From: Moringa oleifera
Taxonomy: Eukaryota; Streptophyta; Magnoliopsida; Brassicales; Moringaceae
Length of the DNA stretch: 64,000 nt
Direction of reading: 5' to 3'
Assembly: GCA_021397835.1 (NCBI GenBank)
Contig: JAJFZO010000344.1
Span: 5,456,001 to 5,520,000, forward strand
The first letter of the stretch is position 1, and each line of letters starts with the position of its first letter. This document shows positions 1 to 10,300 of the stretch, piece by piece. Below the pieces are notes generated by a model. The model made no database searches. It had not been told where the DNA came from and was given only the letters and a program-made list of their open reading frames with translations. Position numbers and translations under genes: made by a program.

Positions 1-214
1 CATCTTTTTTGGTTTTGGTTTCTCGGTCAGATCCTTATCTTACTTCATGTTAGCTTTGTCCTCGTTAACTTCATAACAGTTCTGCATGTACTCTACCTGC
101 TATGCGTGGACTGGGCTGCATGTGAATAGAATCCTAATGTGTCTAAATCAGCCAGATCAATGCATATTGTTTACCAGCATTTCCTAATTCTTACTCTATT
201 CTGCCATTATTCAG

Positions 215-1671
215 CTATTGGAGTAATCTGGATACGATTGACAATCTAGAATCCCTTAAGCAATTGGAAGACTCGCTAAGGGGATCAATTGACCGAATCC
301 GCCTGCACAAGGTATGATATCTGTTCATGTAACAAAGTGCATACTAGGCATTGCGTTCCCTCATCTGAGCTAGTAACTTATATACATGTGTTTTGCATAG
401 TGCTCTAAAGTTGCAAAATACTCATAATAATGTCGAGACATTAAATTTCTGAAATAAGTTGGAGATCATGTGAGGTCACCTGTACCACAAACTTCGTAAG
501 GATTTGTCAAACTACTTGAGTAATGCTATTCGACTTACTTAAATACATACCAAGTAGTAATCAACTTCTAAGTTGGTATAATATGCTTATAGCAGCTACT
601 TCCTTGGCAGGAAAATTTTGGGAAGATGCAACTTGTACCACTAGAGTGCACCAGCCAGGTGAAAATCGCTATTACTGACTCTCTCTCTCTCTCTCTCCAT
701 CTTCTCTCTCCTTCCCACCAGCTAGCTCTCCCCCCCACCTCCTTTTCTCTTTTGAAAAGAATCTTATGTGAACTTCTTCTCCAATGCAGTTTCACAATGG
801 AATGTCAATGCCATTGGTAATGGGGGGTGTTCAAGAAGCACAACCTGTATCTTGGCTTCCGGATAATGACAATCAGCATATGATGTTATCACATGAGTCA
901 AACTTTTTGCCTAATAGGTAAGTCTACCACTATTTGTAAGTTACAATGTCCAATTCCCTATCTTACTTATATTTAAATGGAATTTACCTTCATGACATTT
1001 TTTTCTTAAGCCTCAGGAATTGTTAAATGACCCATGCTAACAACTATTTCCTTTTTTTTTTCTCCTTCTCATTCTGCCTTCATAATATACAGAGAAATGG
1101 AGTGCTCTGCCGACACCTCCATTCCAGGCTATTCTGGTTTCTTTGGCTCTGGCAACCAGGTGGAGCTTGGCAATTCGGGACAAGTTGATAATATTGGACA
1201 GCAAAGTGGTGGCTTGAATGAGTTTGCAAATGGATGTTTAAGCTTACAACTTGGTGAACAATATTCATACTCACCATACGGTAGTTTAAATTTGCAAGAT
1301 GATAAGAAATTGAGGCATGGGATGGACATGAACTTACAAGGAAATCCTTTGGTTTATCAAACCAGTAGCAACTTTGATCTTCCTCAACCTGTCTGTGACA
1401 ATGGGCATCGTGCTTGGATTGCTGCATCTAGCCCTTGTGGTATTTCCATGTTTGATGAGAATTCCTACCACCAGGTCAGGATTCGTCAGAATAACTTACT
1501 CTGTTTCTCAACAATACAAGATTTCAGCTAGCGTCTTGCTTGGTGTTCTATTAAAACTGTTTTATTGTCTGCCAATTTTGCATGAGTTCCCATTAAGAGA
1601 AGATTGCTGATCAACTGGATACGTTTGTCCATTGAACCTTTTTATCTGATTTTCTGCAGAAACCTAGTTAG
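215..1671 (+). CDS. MIKC*-type MADS-box transcription factor, C-terminal exons only (AGL30/AGL65-like); 5' part lies outside the window
   Basis: Only the 3' half of the gene is present, so no MADS domain is visible. Exons read in one frame: 215-311 (ending RGSIDRIRLHK), 611-658 (ENFGKMQLVPLECTSQ), 790-917 and 1093-1474, then probably a tiny last exon at 1660-1671 coding K-P-S-stop. If the last intron is retained, the frame instead ends at 1531. The WSNLDTIDNLESLKQLEDSL segment resembles the K-like region of the AGL30/65/94 group. The tail with FFGSGNQVELGNSGQVD is typical of that group. Family knowledge: MIKC* factors act as nuclear heterodimers, mainly in pollen maturation. A CT dinucleotide run precedes the 790 acceptor. 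Confidence is good for the group and low for the exact orthologue and the last exon. Confidence 0.72.
679..697. repeat. (CT)n microsatellite in a MADS-gene intron
   Basis: About nine CT units, inside the pyrimidine-rich intron that ends at the 790 acceptor. It probably forms part of the polypyrimidine tract. Confidence 0.85.
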
Positions 1672-2234
1672 CCTTGCATGAGTTGATGTCCCTTCATCCG
1701 ACTATAACTGGAAGCTGGTGCGCCTTGTACATGCTATGCAGCAGTTACAAGCATAGCAAACTAAGTTGGTGAAACATCCAGACAGTCTGATGGCAGCTAT
1801 CAGTTGTGCAAGCTGCATGTAGAATATGCATTATACAGAATTGCTAGATCACCTGTATATATTTTTTTGTCTGCATGTGTAACATGTATGGGTAACTGCC
1901 TTGAAAACAAGTCAGTTACCTGAGCTGTACATTATACTCTAGCAGATAACCAAATATGTAGAATTAGATTGAATGGAATGTGTTTTATGAGATTGCCATG
2001 TTCAATCAATTGGTGTGGTGTTTGTTTTAGTTTGACTTGATTGTAGCTGGAGAAAATGAGTTGTAAACTGTGTGCCTCGCAAGTAATGTGAACAATATCA
2101 TAAATTCCATCTTGGTTCCCCTGTACATTGAAGGTTTTCTTGTTATACATTGATGCTCAGATCTCACTCAATCATCCACTGCTAATGGGTACAAAAGAAA
2201 GAACAGAGGATCTCAGTTGGATCTGCTCTGTGCC
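1672..2234. other. Convergent 3' region between the MADS gene and LHCA4
   Basis: There is no coding signal. The stretch must hold the 3' untranslated regions of the MADS gene (plus strand) and LHCA4 (minus strand), which converge here. No repeat or RNA gene was seen. Confidence 0.6.
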
Positions 2235-3203
2235 TTAGTAACCCCTCAGGGTTTGAACAATGGTGTTGTGCCACGGGTCAGAGAGGTGCTGCAAGAGGTT
2301 GTCAAATGGCCCTTGGCCGGTCACATTGTGTTGAACCACGAACCCCAGGAATGCCAGCATCGCCAGTCTCCCTGTGTGCACAAACCATAAAAGATTAGAC
2401 CAATCGAGAAGCAAGTCTTACAATGACCAAACCAGTGTTTCTTCTGATCACCACTTACCATTGGCGATCTCCTTCTCCTTGGCTTCCAGGGTTGGTGCAA
2501 AGTTCAGTGGATTGAAAATCCCACCTGGGTATCCAACTTCGTTGGGAGGCAAGCTGTATTGCTTGAAGATAGGGTCTTGATTCACACTTCCAGGGTTCTT
2601 TATGTCTTGCCATCTTCTGATCTCGACGTAGTGGAACAAAATGAACTCAATCACGAAGAGGGTCGATGAGGATGCAAAGTACTCTTCTTTGCCGGCATCA
2701 TACCATTTGGGAACATTGATTATGCCAATCTTTGTGAAAACTTCAGGCAATAGCATGCCTGCAACACCGAGCATGGCCCAACGCCCGTTCACAAGCTCTG
2801 CCTGGACGAACCATTTCAAGTTCTCAGGGTCCTCAGCAAGCCCCAGGGGGTCAAACCCATTGTCACCTGGAAGACTGCATGTTTAAACAGCTTTCAGCCT
2901 TAATGGGTGAAAATAATACCAGTCGTTTCAACTAAAGACTTTCACCTTTTAAATGACATATGAAAAAGTAAAATGGGGAGAAGTTCATATATACCTGCCG
3001 TTGAGGTAAGCCGGCGAGGCCGCACCCGGCAACCACTCGCCTTTCTTGGCTTCAACCTTGAGGGAAGAACTTGATGAAGAAGATGCCAATGATTTAATGG
3101 CGACTTCCCTGTTCAGCTTCCCAGAGGACCCAGCCAGGAACCTCGATCTGGAAGCACATGGCCGGAAAATGGCAGCCGAGGCTTGGGTCGTTACGGTTGC
3201 CAT
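2235..3203 (-). CDS. LHCA4: Photosystem I light-harvesting chlorophyll a/b protein Lhca4, plastid precursor
   Basis: Three exons on the minus strand: 3203-2995, 2874-2459 and 2371-2235, giving 253 residues (Arabidopsis Lhca4 is about 251). Residues 1-50 form a Ser/Arg-rich chloroplast transit peptide. The mature part begins near KKGEWLPG. Helix B carries [11 protein letters not shown] around residues 96-106, and helix C carries [14 protein letters not shown]. The last exon supplies the second conserved helix, [17 protein letters not shown]. Asn99 replaces the His usual at this chlorophyll ligand. In the family this Asn is linked to the red-shifted chlorophyll pair of Lhca3/Lhca4. The protein is an integral thylakoid antenna subunit that pairs with Lhca1 on PSI. 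The tail after IVQTL is RGY. The splice phases (2, then 1) fit exactly. Confidence 0.97.
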
Positions 3204-3832
3204 TTAATCCAACCTGGAATTCCGGTAAAGAAAATGGGTTTCAAGGAGGCTGCGGTGGTGATAGATCACTGACAGTACCAGCTAAAATGTGAAGCTTATG
3301 TGCGTGGCTTTGTGTTGTATTTCATTACATAGGGTAATCTTGTGGTCGTCCTTCACGGCTCAAATTGGACGGTTAGTTCGCTTGATTTTGTGGATCCAAC
3401 GGTCGAGATCCAACAAGAATTCATCCACTCTTATCCCTTTATCTTGGAGCCATATCCACATATCTCCCTCCGTGTCGTCGTTGGTCGGAAAAAGATCCTG
3501 TGGGGTCTCTTCTAACCAAGTAGGAAGATCTTTCTAATGTTGATATGATTGATAGACTTTCCTCCAATCAATGCATGACAAGTGGCTGTCCACATTACAT
3601 CTTAACACCAGATAATATCCTATCCGGTGATGTGTAACACAGTATTGGGCTTACCAAAATCGGATCCATGGACCCATAACCTCAGCCCATTCACTCACAT
3701 TTAAAAATATAGGGAAGTTAATTAGTTCAATTAACCAGTAGCCAAATGTAACATTTTGCAGATCGGAAGACTTAAAAAAACAAATGGAAAGATGGTAGTT
3801 TGTCAACAACATTGATTTCTCAGGAAAGTTAG
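3204..3832. promoter_or_regulatory. Upstream region of LHCA4, no gene
   Basis: Non-coding. It lies between the LHCA4 start and the first U3 terminator and should hold the LHCA4 promoter. A GATA-type, I-box-like cluster (minus-strand GGATAGGATATTATC) occurs at about 3610-3625. I could not pick a convincing TATA box. Confidence 0.45.
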
Positions 3833-3839
3833 AAAAAAA
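3833..3839 (-). terminator. Pol III oligo-T terminator of U3 copy 1
   Basis: Seven consecutive T residues on the minus strand, starting about 11 nt past the predicted 3' end of U3 copy 1. A run of at least four T is the Pol III stop signal, and plant U3 is known to be a Pol III gene. Confidence 0.75.
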
Positions 3840-3850
3840 GAATTTGTGAG

Positions 3851-4067
3851 TCTGTCAGACAACTGCGTGACCATCTCAGACAGGGCATAATACCCTCTGA
3901 GAACGATCCTCTACGGCTCCAGGGCTCACCAGGGAGCCTGAAAGCTGTTAATCACGCTCTGGTCACACAGTCATAATTCATCCACCAGACTTGGGATCCT
4001 GTCTCCTTAGAACTCAAGGATGCAGAAGTACGAACCTATAGAACAGATCCTGTTCAAGTAAGGTCGT
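3851..4067 (-). ncRNA. U3: U3 snoRNA gene, copy 1
   Basis: Box C/D snoRNA that guides early cleavages of pre-18S rRNA in the nucleolar SSU processome. It is about 217 nt, close to the known plant U3 size. The transcript starts ACGACCTTACTTGAACAG and continues with GATCTGTTCTATAGG, the plant U3 5' domain that pairs with pre-rRNA. Box B (GAGCGTGA) is at 3952-3959, the box C core (GATCGTTCT) at 3900-3908 and box D (GTCTGA) at 3855-3860. Upstream is a USE (ATCCCATATCG, 4123-4133) and a TATA-like element about 24 nt after it. This is the Pol III spacing known for plant U6 and U3. A T7 terminator follows. All boxes are intact, so it looks functional. It is about 85% identical by eye to copy 2, which lies in the same orientation. 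Confidence 0.95.
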
Positions 4068-4089
4068 GTCCCTTGTCTTCCATCTCATG

Positions 4090-4133
4090 TAATAAGTGCT
4101 GTATATAACTTTTATAATGTTCCGATATGGGAT
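4090..4133 (-). promoter_or_regulatory. USE plus TATA-like Pol III promoter of U3 copy 1
   Basis: The USE at 4133-4123 reads ATCCCATATCG, one mismatch from the plant consensus RTCCCACATCG. After a 24-nt gap comes ACTTATTA (4097-4090), 22 nt upstream of the transcript start. Copy 2 has the same arrangement with the same distances. Confidence 0.8.
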
Positions 4134-4298
4134 TGTGTTACGTTTTGGTATCCTCAATTTCTTTTTTAATAAATCTATGACTTGATGATGATTTTCTTGA
4201 ACATTTATTTTTAAAGTTTGATTAATTATTTGTTGTCCCTTTACTTGATGGATTATAAATTTTGATTTCATGGATTATTCATAAGTGTTTAAGTAGAA

Positions 4299-4317
4299 TG
4301 TGTGTGTGTGTGTGTGC
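4299..4317. repeat. (TG)n microsatellite between the U3 copies
   Basis: About nine TG units in the spacer between the two U3 genes. Confidence 0.85.
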
Positions 4318-4672
4318 ATGATTTCATGAACAAAGTTGTGAGAAGATACTGAAGATTAGGCTTTGACCCAATTGAGAATTAAGTGATACAATTTCCTCAC
4401 AATTTCTATATCCAAACATAAAGTTTCTTATTTGGGCTTCAATGCCATTTATATCACTATCAACCTTTAAGGAGTCAATCAAAAAAAAAAAATGTTGATA
4501 ATGACAATTTCTGCAAGTTTCTTGTGTTAAGCACACGCAAACGTAGATTAGGGTTTGGGTTGAAACTAAATCAGCCAACTTTCTTGACTTGTAATTCACA
4601 ACATAATCTCAGATTATATGTATAAGCACATAATCCAAACCTTTCAGCACTTCGAATTGAACCAGCTTGAAG

Positions 4673-4701
4673 CAACTGTGTGATCGTCCCAGACAGGGTT
4701 T
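4673..4701 (-). pseudogene. Truncated U3 snoRNA 3'-end fragment
   Basis: About 29 bases match the 3' terminal stem of U3 copy 2 (compare 4738-4766) with one or two changes, but box D and everything else is missing. It lies just downstream of the copy 2 terminator in the same orientation. It is probably a relic of the unequal exchange or slippage that duplicated the gene. Confidence 0.65.
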
Positions 4702-4714
4702 CAAAAAAGAAAAG

Positions 4715-4722
4715 AAAAAAAA
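4715..4722 (-). terminator. Pol III oligo-T terminator of U3 copy 2
   Basis: Eight T residues on the minus strand, about 6 nt past the predicted 3' end of U3 copy 2, followed by further T runs (TTTT and TTTTTT). Confidence 0.78.
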
Positions 4723-4728
4723 GGGAAG

Positions 4729-4944
4729 TCTGTCAGACAACTGTGTGATCATCCCAGACAGGTTTTAACTGTCTGAGAACGATCCTCTACTGCTTCAGGG
4801 CTTCACCAAGGAGCCTGGATGCTGTTAATCACGCTCTGATCACACAGTCTTGGTTCATCCACCAGACTTGGGATCCTGTCTCCTTAGAACTCAAGGGTAC
4901 AGAGGTACGAGCCTATAGAACAGATCCTGTTCAAGTAAGGTCGT
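4729..4944 (-). ncRNA. U3: U3 snoRNA gene, copy 2
   Basis: Second intact U3 gene, about 216 nt. The 5' domain is ACGACCTTACTTGAACAG then GATCTGTTCTATAGGCTCG. Box B is at 4829-4836, the box C core at 4776-4784 and box D (GTCTGA) at 4733-4738. It agrees more closely than copy 1 with the plant U3 5' domain as I remember it (TAGGCTCGTACCTCTG, against TAGGTTCGTACTTCTG in copy 1). Base changes in the 3' stem are compensated: AACTGTGTGATCATCCC pairs as its counterpart does in copy 1. Starts of the two copies are 877 bp apart, both on the minus strand. Promoter and terminator are present, so the pair is a small tandem array. Confidence 0.96.
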
Positions 4945-4965
4945 GCCCTAGAGCTTCTGTCTCGC

Positions 4966-5010
4966 GTTATAAGTATGGTATATCTTATTGATAAATTCCA
5001 GATGTGGTAT
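4966..5010 (-). promoter_or_regulatory. USE plus TATA-like Pol III promoter of U3 copy 2
   Basis: USE-like ATACCACATCT (5010-5000, two mismatches from RTCCCACATCG), a 24-nt gap, then TACTTATAAC (4975-4966). The distance from CTTAT to the transcript start is 29 nt, the same as in copy 1. Confidence 0.75.
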
Positions 5011-5219
5011 TTTCTTAGGGAGAAAAAATATGTTCTCTTGTGATTAAGATTTTGTCTTCTTCTCGTAATTGGAAGCTTTATTACAACTAACCAGTGACCG
5101 TATTTTCTTGCCGAAAGGAATTGACTGGATGGGAGAAATATAAGTAGCAACAATAGTAATAGGGATCATAAAATAGTTGAGGCAACAAAAAGAACAAGAG
5201 AAGATGAGCCTGGGATTAA

Positions 5220-5840
5220 TCAGGAGAAACTCTTCTCCAAAAGTCTCACAAATTCATAGAAATTGATTCTTCCATCTTCGTCTTCATCAAAAGCTCTGAT
5301 CATCTCTCTGCATTCTGCTTCTGAAGCTTCTATGAAACCCAATGTGCAGAGCACTTTCCTCAACTCCCTTGCTTCAATGAAACCATCTTTGTTCTCATCA
5401 AACACATGAAAAGCTACTTTTACTTCCTCCAGGCTGGGCTCCTCTTCGAACAGTACATCCATCTCTTTGGAACCTAATCTTCCCTCAGGACTATCACCAC
5501 CTGGGCTTGACAGACTTCCAAGTTTCTCGATCATCATTTTCACCTCTTCAATGGATACTCTCTCATCATCCAGAAATTTACCAGTGCAAGAAGCAGCCGA
5601 AGAACCAGCATTCATGTTCTGGGTCGATCTTTTTGCTTCTACAGGTCTCTCAACCCCAAGTTTCTCTCCTGAAAAGTAAGAAACTTTCCACATATACAAA
5701 AGAAAATTCGGAAAAACATGGAGCATACACCGAAAACTGGAGGAGAAGTCTTGCAGTATAATGATGCAGTTGATTATTGTCAACAATACAACAATGGCAA
5801 CCAGTGCTACAGGGCTAACAGGTGTATCTTCCATTGTCAC
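5220..5840 (-). CDS. Calmodulin-like EF-hand protein with N-terminal membrane anchor (CML45/46/47 group)
   Basis: Intronless, 206 residues. Residues 11-29 (VALVAIVVLLTIINCIIIL) form a single hydrophobic segment, so the protein is likely membrane-anchored with the EF-hands in the cytosol. Two canonical EF-hand loops lie at the C terminus: DENKDGFIEARE (148-159) and DEDEDGRINFYE (185-196). All acidic ligand positions and the central Gly are present, so both should bind calcium. The middle (about 60-140) is low-complexity and acidic, with one degenerate helix pair. The architecture matches Arabidopsis CML47 and relatives, whose CML45/46 group is linked to defence signalling. A second Met occurs at residue 3. 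It follows the U3 pair on the same strand and neighbours LHCA4, as CML47 neighbours LHCA4 in Arabidopsis (from memory). Confidence 0.88.
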   Translation of the reverse strand: MTMEDTPVSPVALVAIVVLLTIINCIIILQDFSSSFRCMLHVFPNFLLYMWKVSYFSGEKLGVERPVEAKRSTQNMNAGSSAASCTGKFLDDERVSIEEVKMMIEKLGSLSSPGGDSPEGRLGSKEMDVLFEEEPSLEEVKVAFHVFDENKDGFIEARELRKVLCTLGFIEASEAECREMIRAFDEDEDGRINFYEFVRLLEKSFS

Positions 5841-7270
5841 TTCTCTCCAGATCGAGTTGTTGTTTCAGTTCACACAGAATGGTTGTTATAGCCTCAAAAA
5901 ATAGAAGACAAAGGAAGTTGATGAGGAAAAGACCGAGAAAATGTCCTGATGATGAGAAGTCATAACCAAAATTTCCACAAGTTTTAACTTTTTATGCATC
6001 GTTTATCTACTCTGTCATCTCTGTACTGAGTCAAGCATCGCTCTCATAGCAACTTCCAGGTGACAGCATAATGGTAACCACCTTTTTCTTCCCTTTCCTT
6101 CAAGCATCAAGTAATTGACAAACAGTAGGAATGCAAGAAACATGTTGCATGAGATAAACTTTTCTTATAACTTAAATATACAGAGACTGTGAAGTCTCCT
6201 GTTTAGTTGTATTTTATATATATTGTATTTGATTAAATTTTGTACTTCAAGTTGATTAGGTAATTAGGGTGATGTCATGTCCAACACGTTATGGTAATGA
6301 GTTTATTTGCTTTGCTTGTGTTAAATTATCTAGTTTTGACTTGGTGTTGCTTTGCCCCTTGTTGGGTCAATGGGAAAAAGAAAGAAAAATTATCAAAGAT
6401 GTGTGAACGTGCATTGCCAGACACGAGACGTTTAAGCCCACATTTTGTATTCCCTAAAAGGAAATTTTGTATTCCTTCAAAGGGGTTAGGCCAATTTTTT
6501 TAGAGATTTAATTTCATTAAAAATATGTTAGATTTATATTGGATGTGAGATAGGGTGTGAATATATAATATAATTTTTTAATTTTGACGCATCAATATGT
6601 ATAAATTACTAATATTGATGTTCAAAGTATATTTTTACTTTAATAATGATTGTATAAATATATCAAAATTTACATTTAATTGATAAATATTTAACCGATG
6701 TGGGATTGACTCTTGATATAACATAAAATTGCATTGATCTATATAATCTATTAATATTGATGTTTAAAATCAGGTCAATATAACTTATAAAACACGTTTC
6801 TTGAATTAAATCTTCCAAAATGAACTATACATGATAAAAAAAAATAAATAATATTTTATAAATATGAAAATTCATGACTTTGAATATTACTATTGATGGT
6901 CATAAAAGATGACATATTAAGATTAGTGTCACGTTATATCATATTTATCTTACATTGGATAAATACTTACTAATTAAGTATAATATAAATTTTAATATAT
7001 TTTTAATTTTAAAATTATTTTTTAATTAAATTTTTAATAAATAAAATTATATATAATTAGAATTAAAATAAATAAAAATTTATATGAATGAGAATAAATA
7101 ACTTTTAAGTATTTATATAAATCCACATGTCAGAAGAATCATACCATGTCCACATTATTTTTCTTATGAGACGCGTATCCTTGTTTGGAGCATAAAATGA
7201 ATAATATTTGCTTACTGGTCTACTGTCCTCTCGATTTTCTTCTCTACCAATCTTAGCAAGTTTATCCATC
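5841..7270. other. AT-rich intergenic region between the CML and HNH genes
   Basis: Divergent promoter space. From about 6500 to 7150 it is extremely AT-rich with short degenerate repeats of the type ATTAATATTGATGTT (about 6611 and 6752). A perfect USE-type element sits alone at 6696-6706 (see findings). No coding or RNA gene was recognised. Confidence 0.5.
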
Positions 7271-7276
7271 GAAGTT

Positions 7277-7303
7277 ATGCCAAAACGAACCGATACTCAC
7301 TGA
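7277..7303 (+). other. Short upstream ORF before the HNH gene
   Basis: ATG-CCA-AAA and so on codes for 8 residues (MPKRTDTH) and stops 5 nt before the main ATG at 7309. If it lies in the mRNA leader it could reduce translation of the HNH protein. Its presence in the transcript is inferred. Confidence 0.4.
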
Positions 7304-7308
7304 CAGAC

Positions 7309-10300
7309 ATGAGATCCACCAAAGATCCCAAAAGAGGAACCCGCTCCTCCTCCTCTCCTCCCAGGACGCGACCTGGAATGACCTCTGGGTCCGACGGTAT
7401 CAAACCTGGGTTGCGACAACAAAGGTTAACCCGCTCAGCTTCTTTGCTGGACCGAGGACCGGTGGCGGAAGAAGAGACTGGGGCCACCACTTCCTTTGAA
7501 GACCCATTGAGTTTAGTAGAGTACTCCAATTCGAGCCCCAACCCGAGGAGTTTCCCATACAGCGTCAAGCAGCAATGCTGGGAAAAAGCCGAGAAGGTCA
7601 AGGGGCGGGACCCAGATCGGTGGCGCAGAGATGCGCTTGGCAACATTGTGTTCAGGAAGCTTGTCGGGTGCCCTGGTTGCTTGTGCCATGATTATGATCA
7701 CATTGTGCCTTACTCTAAGGTACCATCATTATGATAATATGCTTTCATTTATTTCTGGTTATTGATTGAATGGTATCTTGGATATGGGTGTTTGTTTCGG
7801 GGCTGTGACTGCTGTTTTATTAAGGAGGTTTGGCTTGTTTTAGTTGCTTAGGTTTTTCTTCTTGAGTTATGTCTACTGTTGCAGATTTATGTGTGCTCTG
7901 CTTGCTAGTGTAATGTGGGTTGTGGTAGAATTTTTACATTCGTTTGGGAAATTAAAGTTTTCCGTCTACTATATTTTTTTAATTTTTTTTTAGAGATAAG
8001 GAGAAATTGTCAGGAAATGAATTTGATGCAAGTGAGCTTCAAAAGAGGAAGCAGAAAGCCAAGCAAAGATATTTTCTTGTGCTACCACATTGTCACTGAG
8101 GCCTTGAATGGACTTCTAGTGCCAATTTTTAGCTTGCTTTTAATTTTAGGTATTAAATGGTCTGCTTTGGTGACTTCTTGGTTATTCTCCAATTTAAATG
8201 TTTTGATCCCTCCTAAATGTTGATGACAGGTTAGATAAATATATTGCAGATGCATATGTTGCACAAAGGCTGTAGTTGGAAGTACTGAGAATTGTGTTGA
8301 AATTTTGGGTTACTAAAAAGGTGGTTCTTAGACTCCTATTGTTTGATTTTATTGATAGAAGTTATTATGTGGTTGGATTTGGGACAGAAATGGTGATTAA
8401 TTTTTAGTTTTCTCGGTTTTAGGAAACAACTTTGTATATGGTCTTGGCATTTGCTAACTCTTTATCTTATGGATATTTGCTTCGCACGATTTGGTAATTA
8501 GGACCTAAATTCTTATGCTAAAAAATGTGGAAACTGCACTTTCCTATAAATTTGTATAGTTTTGTAGCCGGTGTTTCACATATAGGTTAATCTAGATTGC
8601 ACTTATGACTTAAAATACATATCAGATGTGTCTCAAAGATTAGTACTGTTTGGACTTTAAATTGTGTCTATGAAGTTGTACCTTGAGGCTGCCTATGTTG
8701 AGGTAATTTTTTTGTTGTTCCTAGATATTTAGAAATGCAAGAATGTGCTAGGCAAGAGTAAATAGATCATGTGGAATGGGAGACATTTTATTCCAGGCTG
8801 TGTTCTGTTTTTCTATGGGTACATATACAAACTACTCAACTGTAGTATGACTTGAAGAAAAATCACATGCATGGAGAAAATATAGCATCCACAAGTATCC
8901 CAATACTTTTGTGGTCCACTGTCAGAGAATATTTTGACAAAACTTCAATAGTGATTTAGAATTTAATTTGTTAAGTGAATAAGAGCCTTGTTTATCATGA
9001 TGAAATTAGATTACAACAGATTTGCTTAGGGTTCTGACAAATCTGTAATTTCACGTAAGTCGTGATTGGAATTGAGTTGCTTGTCTGCTTCCATATGTTG
9101 TTACCGAGGATGGATACTTGCCTCTTTTTGTTGACTTATTTTCCGATCAGTTCTTTCTGTTGCAAACATCTTTGAGGAATGGCAACAGTGTTAATCCCTA
9201 TTGCGGTAATGATGAGAGACCGAGTAATTGTAAATTCTGTTGGGATTGAAGTCAGCAGTATGGGAAAGCAGCGGATATATTGTGCAAATGAAAAAAAGAA
9301 CCCAACATTACAATGAATTGGTGAAAGCTATGATAGCTGATGGGAATGAAAAGGCAGCCACATTGGAGTTGTCTGCTACATTGGGGTACTGATGAAAATT
9401 TGTGCAGAAGTTATGGCAGTATGAGAGTGAATGTTAGACTATTGCATGCAAAATGATATGAGGTGCAATTCATAGAAATTGTGATAGTCAGATAGACCTT
9501 GAGTTTAACCTTAGACATCATGTATCAGTTTGCTGCATCATATTACAACATTGATGGATTTATCGCAAAGAAAAAGAATGATTTACAGACTTGATGGTCT
9601 ACATATTTTATGCCTAATTAGAGATTGTATTTTAGGCCTAAGTTTATCATATCTGTTTCCTGGTTAAGTCTGTGTGATAGAGTGGGAGGAGCCCATTTCA
9701 TGGTTAGTCTGGGACAAACTAGGGGTTTAGTTACTTGTAGACTTTTCTCTGGAAGAGAGGCAATGATTTTACTTCTGTGTTCCACTTCACAAGGGAAGTG
9801 AGTAACATATTCTTATCTTTCTGGCTGAGGATTATACGAGAGAAATGCACTTTTCATCTATTACTGTTGATTTCAGAGTCTGATTTTTCATCTGAATCTA
9901 GGGGGTAGATGATCTTTTCTTAGACCCTTCATCCCAAGAAGCAATCTAATTATATGGTTGTTGAGTTCTTATGGCCTACTTTTAGAATTTTGTGCAAAAT
10001 AGCCCAATTCAGTGCTGTGTAATAAGTTGCGCAGCTAATTTCTACTAGAACAAAGGAGGGTAATAAAAGGCTGACTATCTCCTCTATTTCTTTTTATTTG
10101 TTTGATAACTGGGGTATCCGCGTTGGAGAATCTGGCGCCTGGAAAACCTCCAATATCAGAAACTCTGATAGGATCTGAATCTGAATCTGGCCTACAAGTT
10201 GATGGTTGTTTATCTGCAGACTGAATCACTCATGGTTGACTGTCTCCTTTTATTAGATTGTTATTTCAATTGAGTTTCTATTTTGTCAGAGTTGTTGCTG

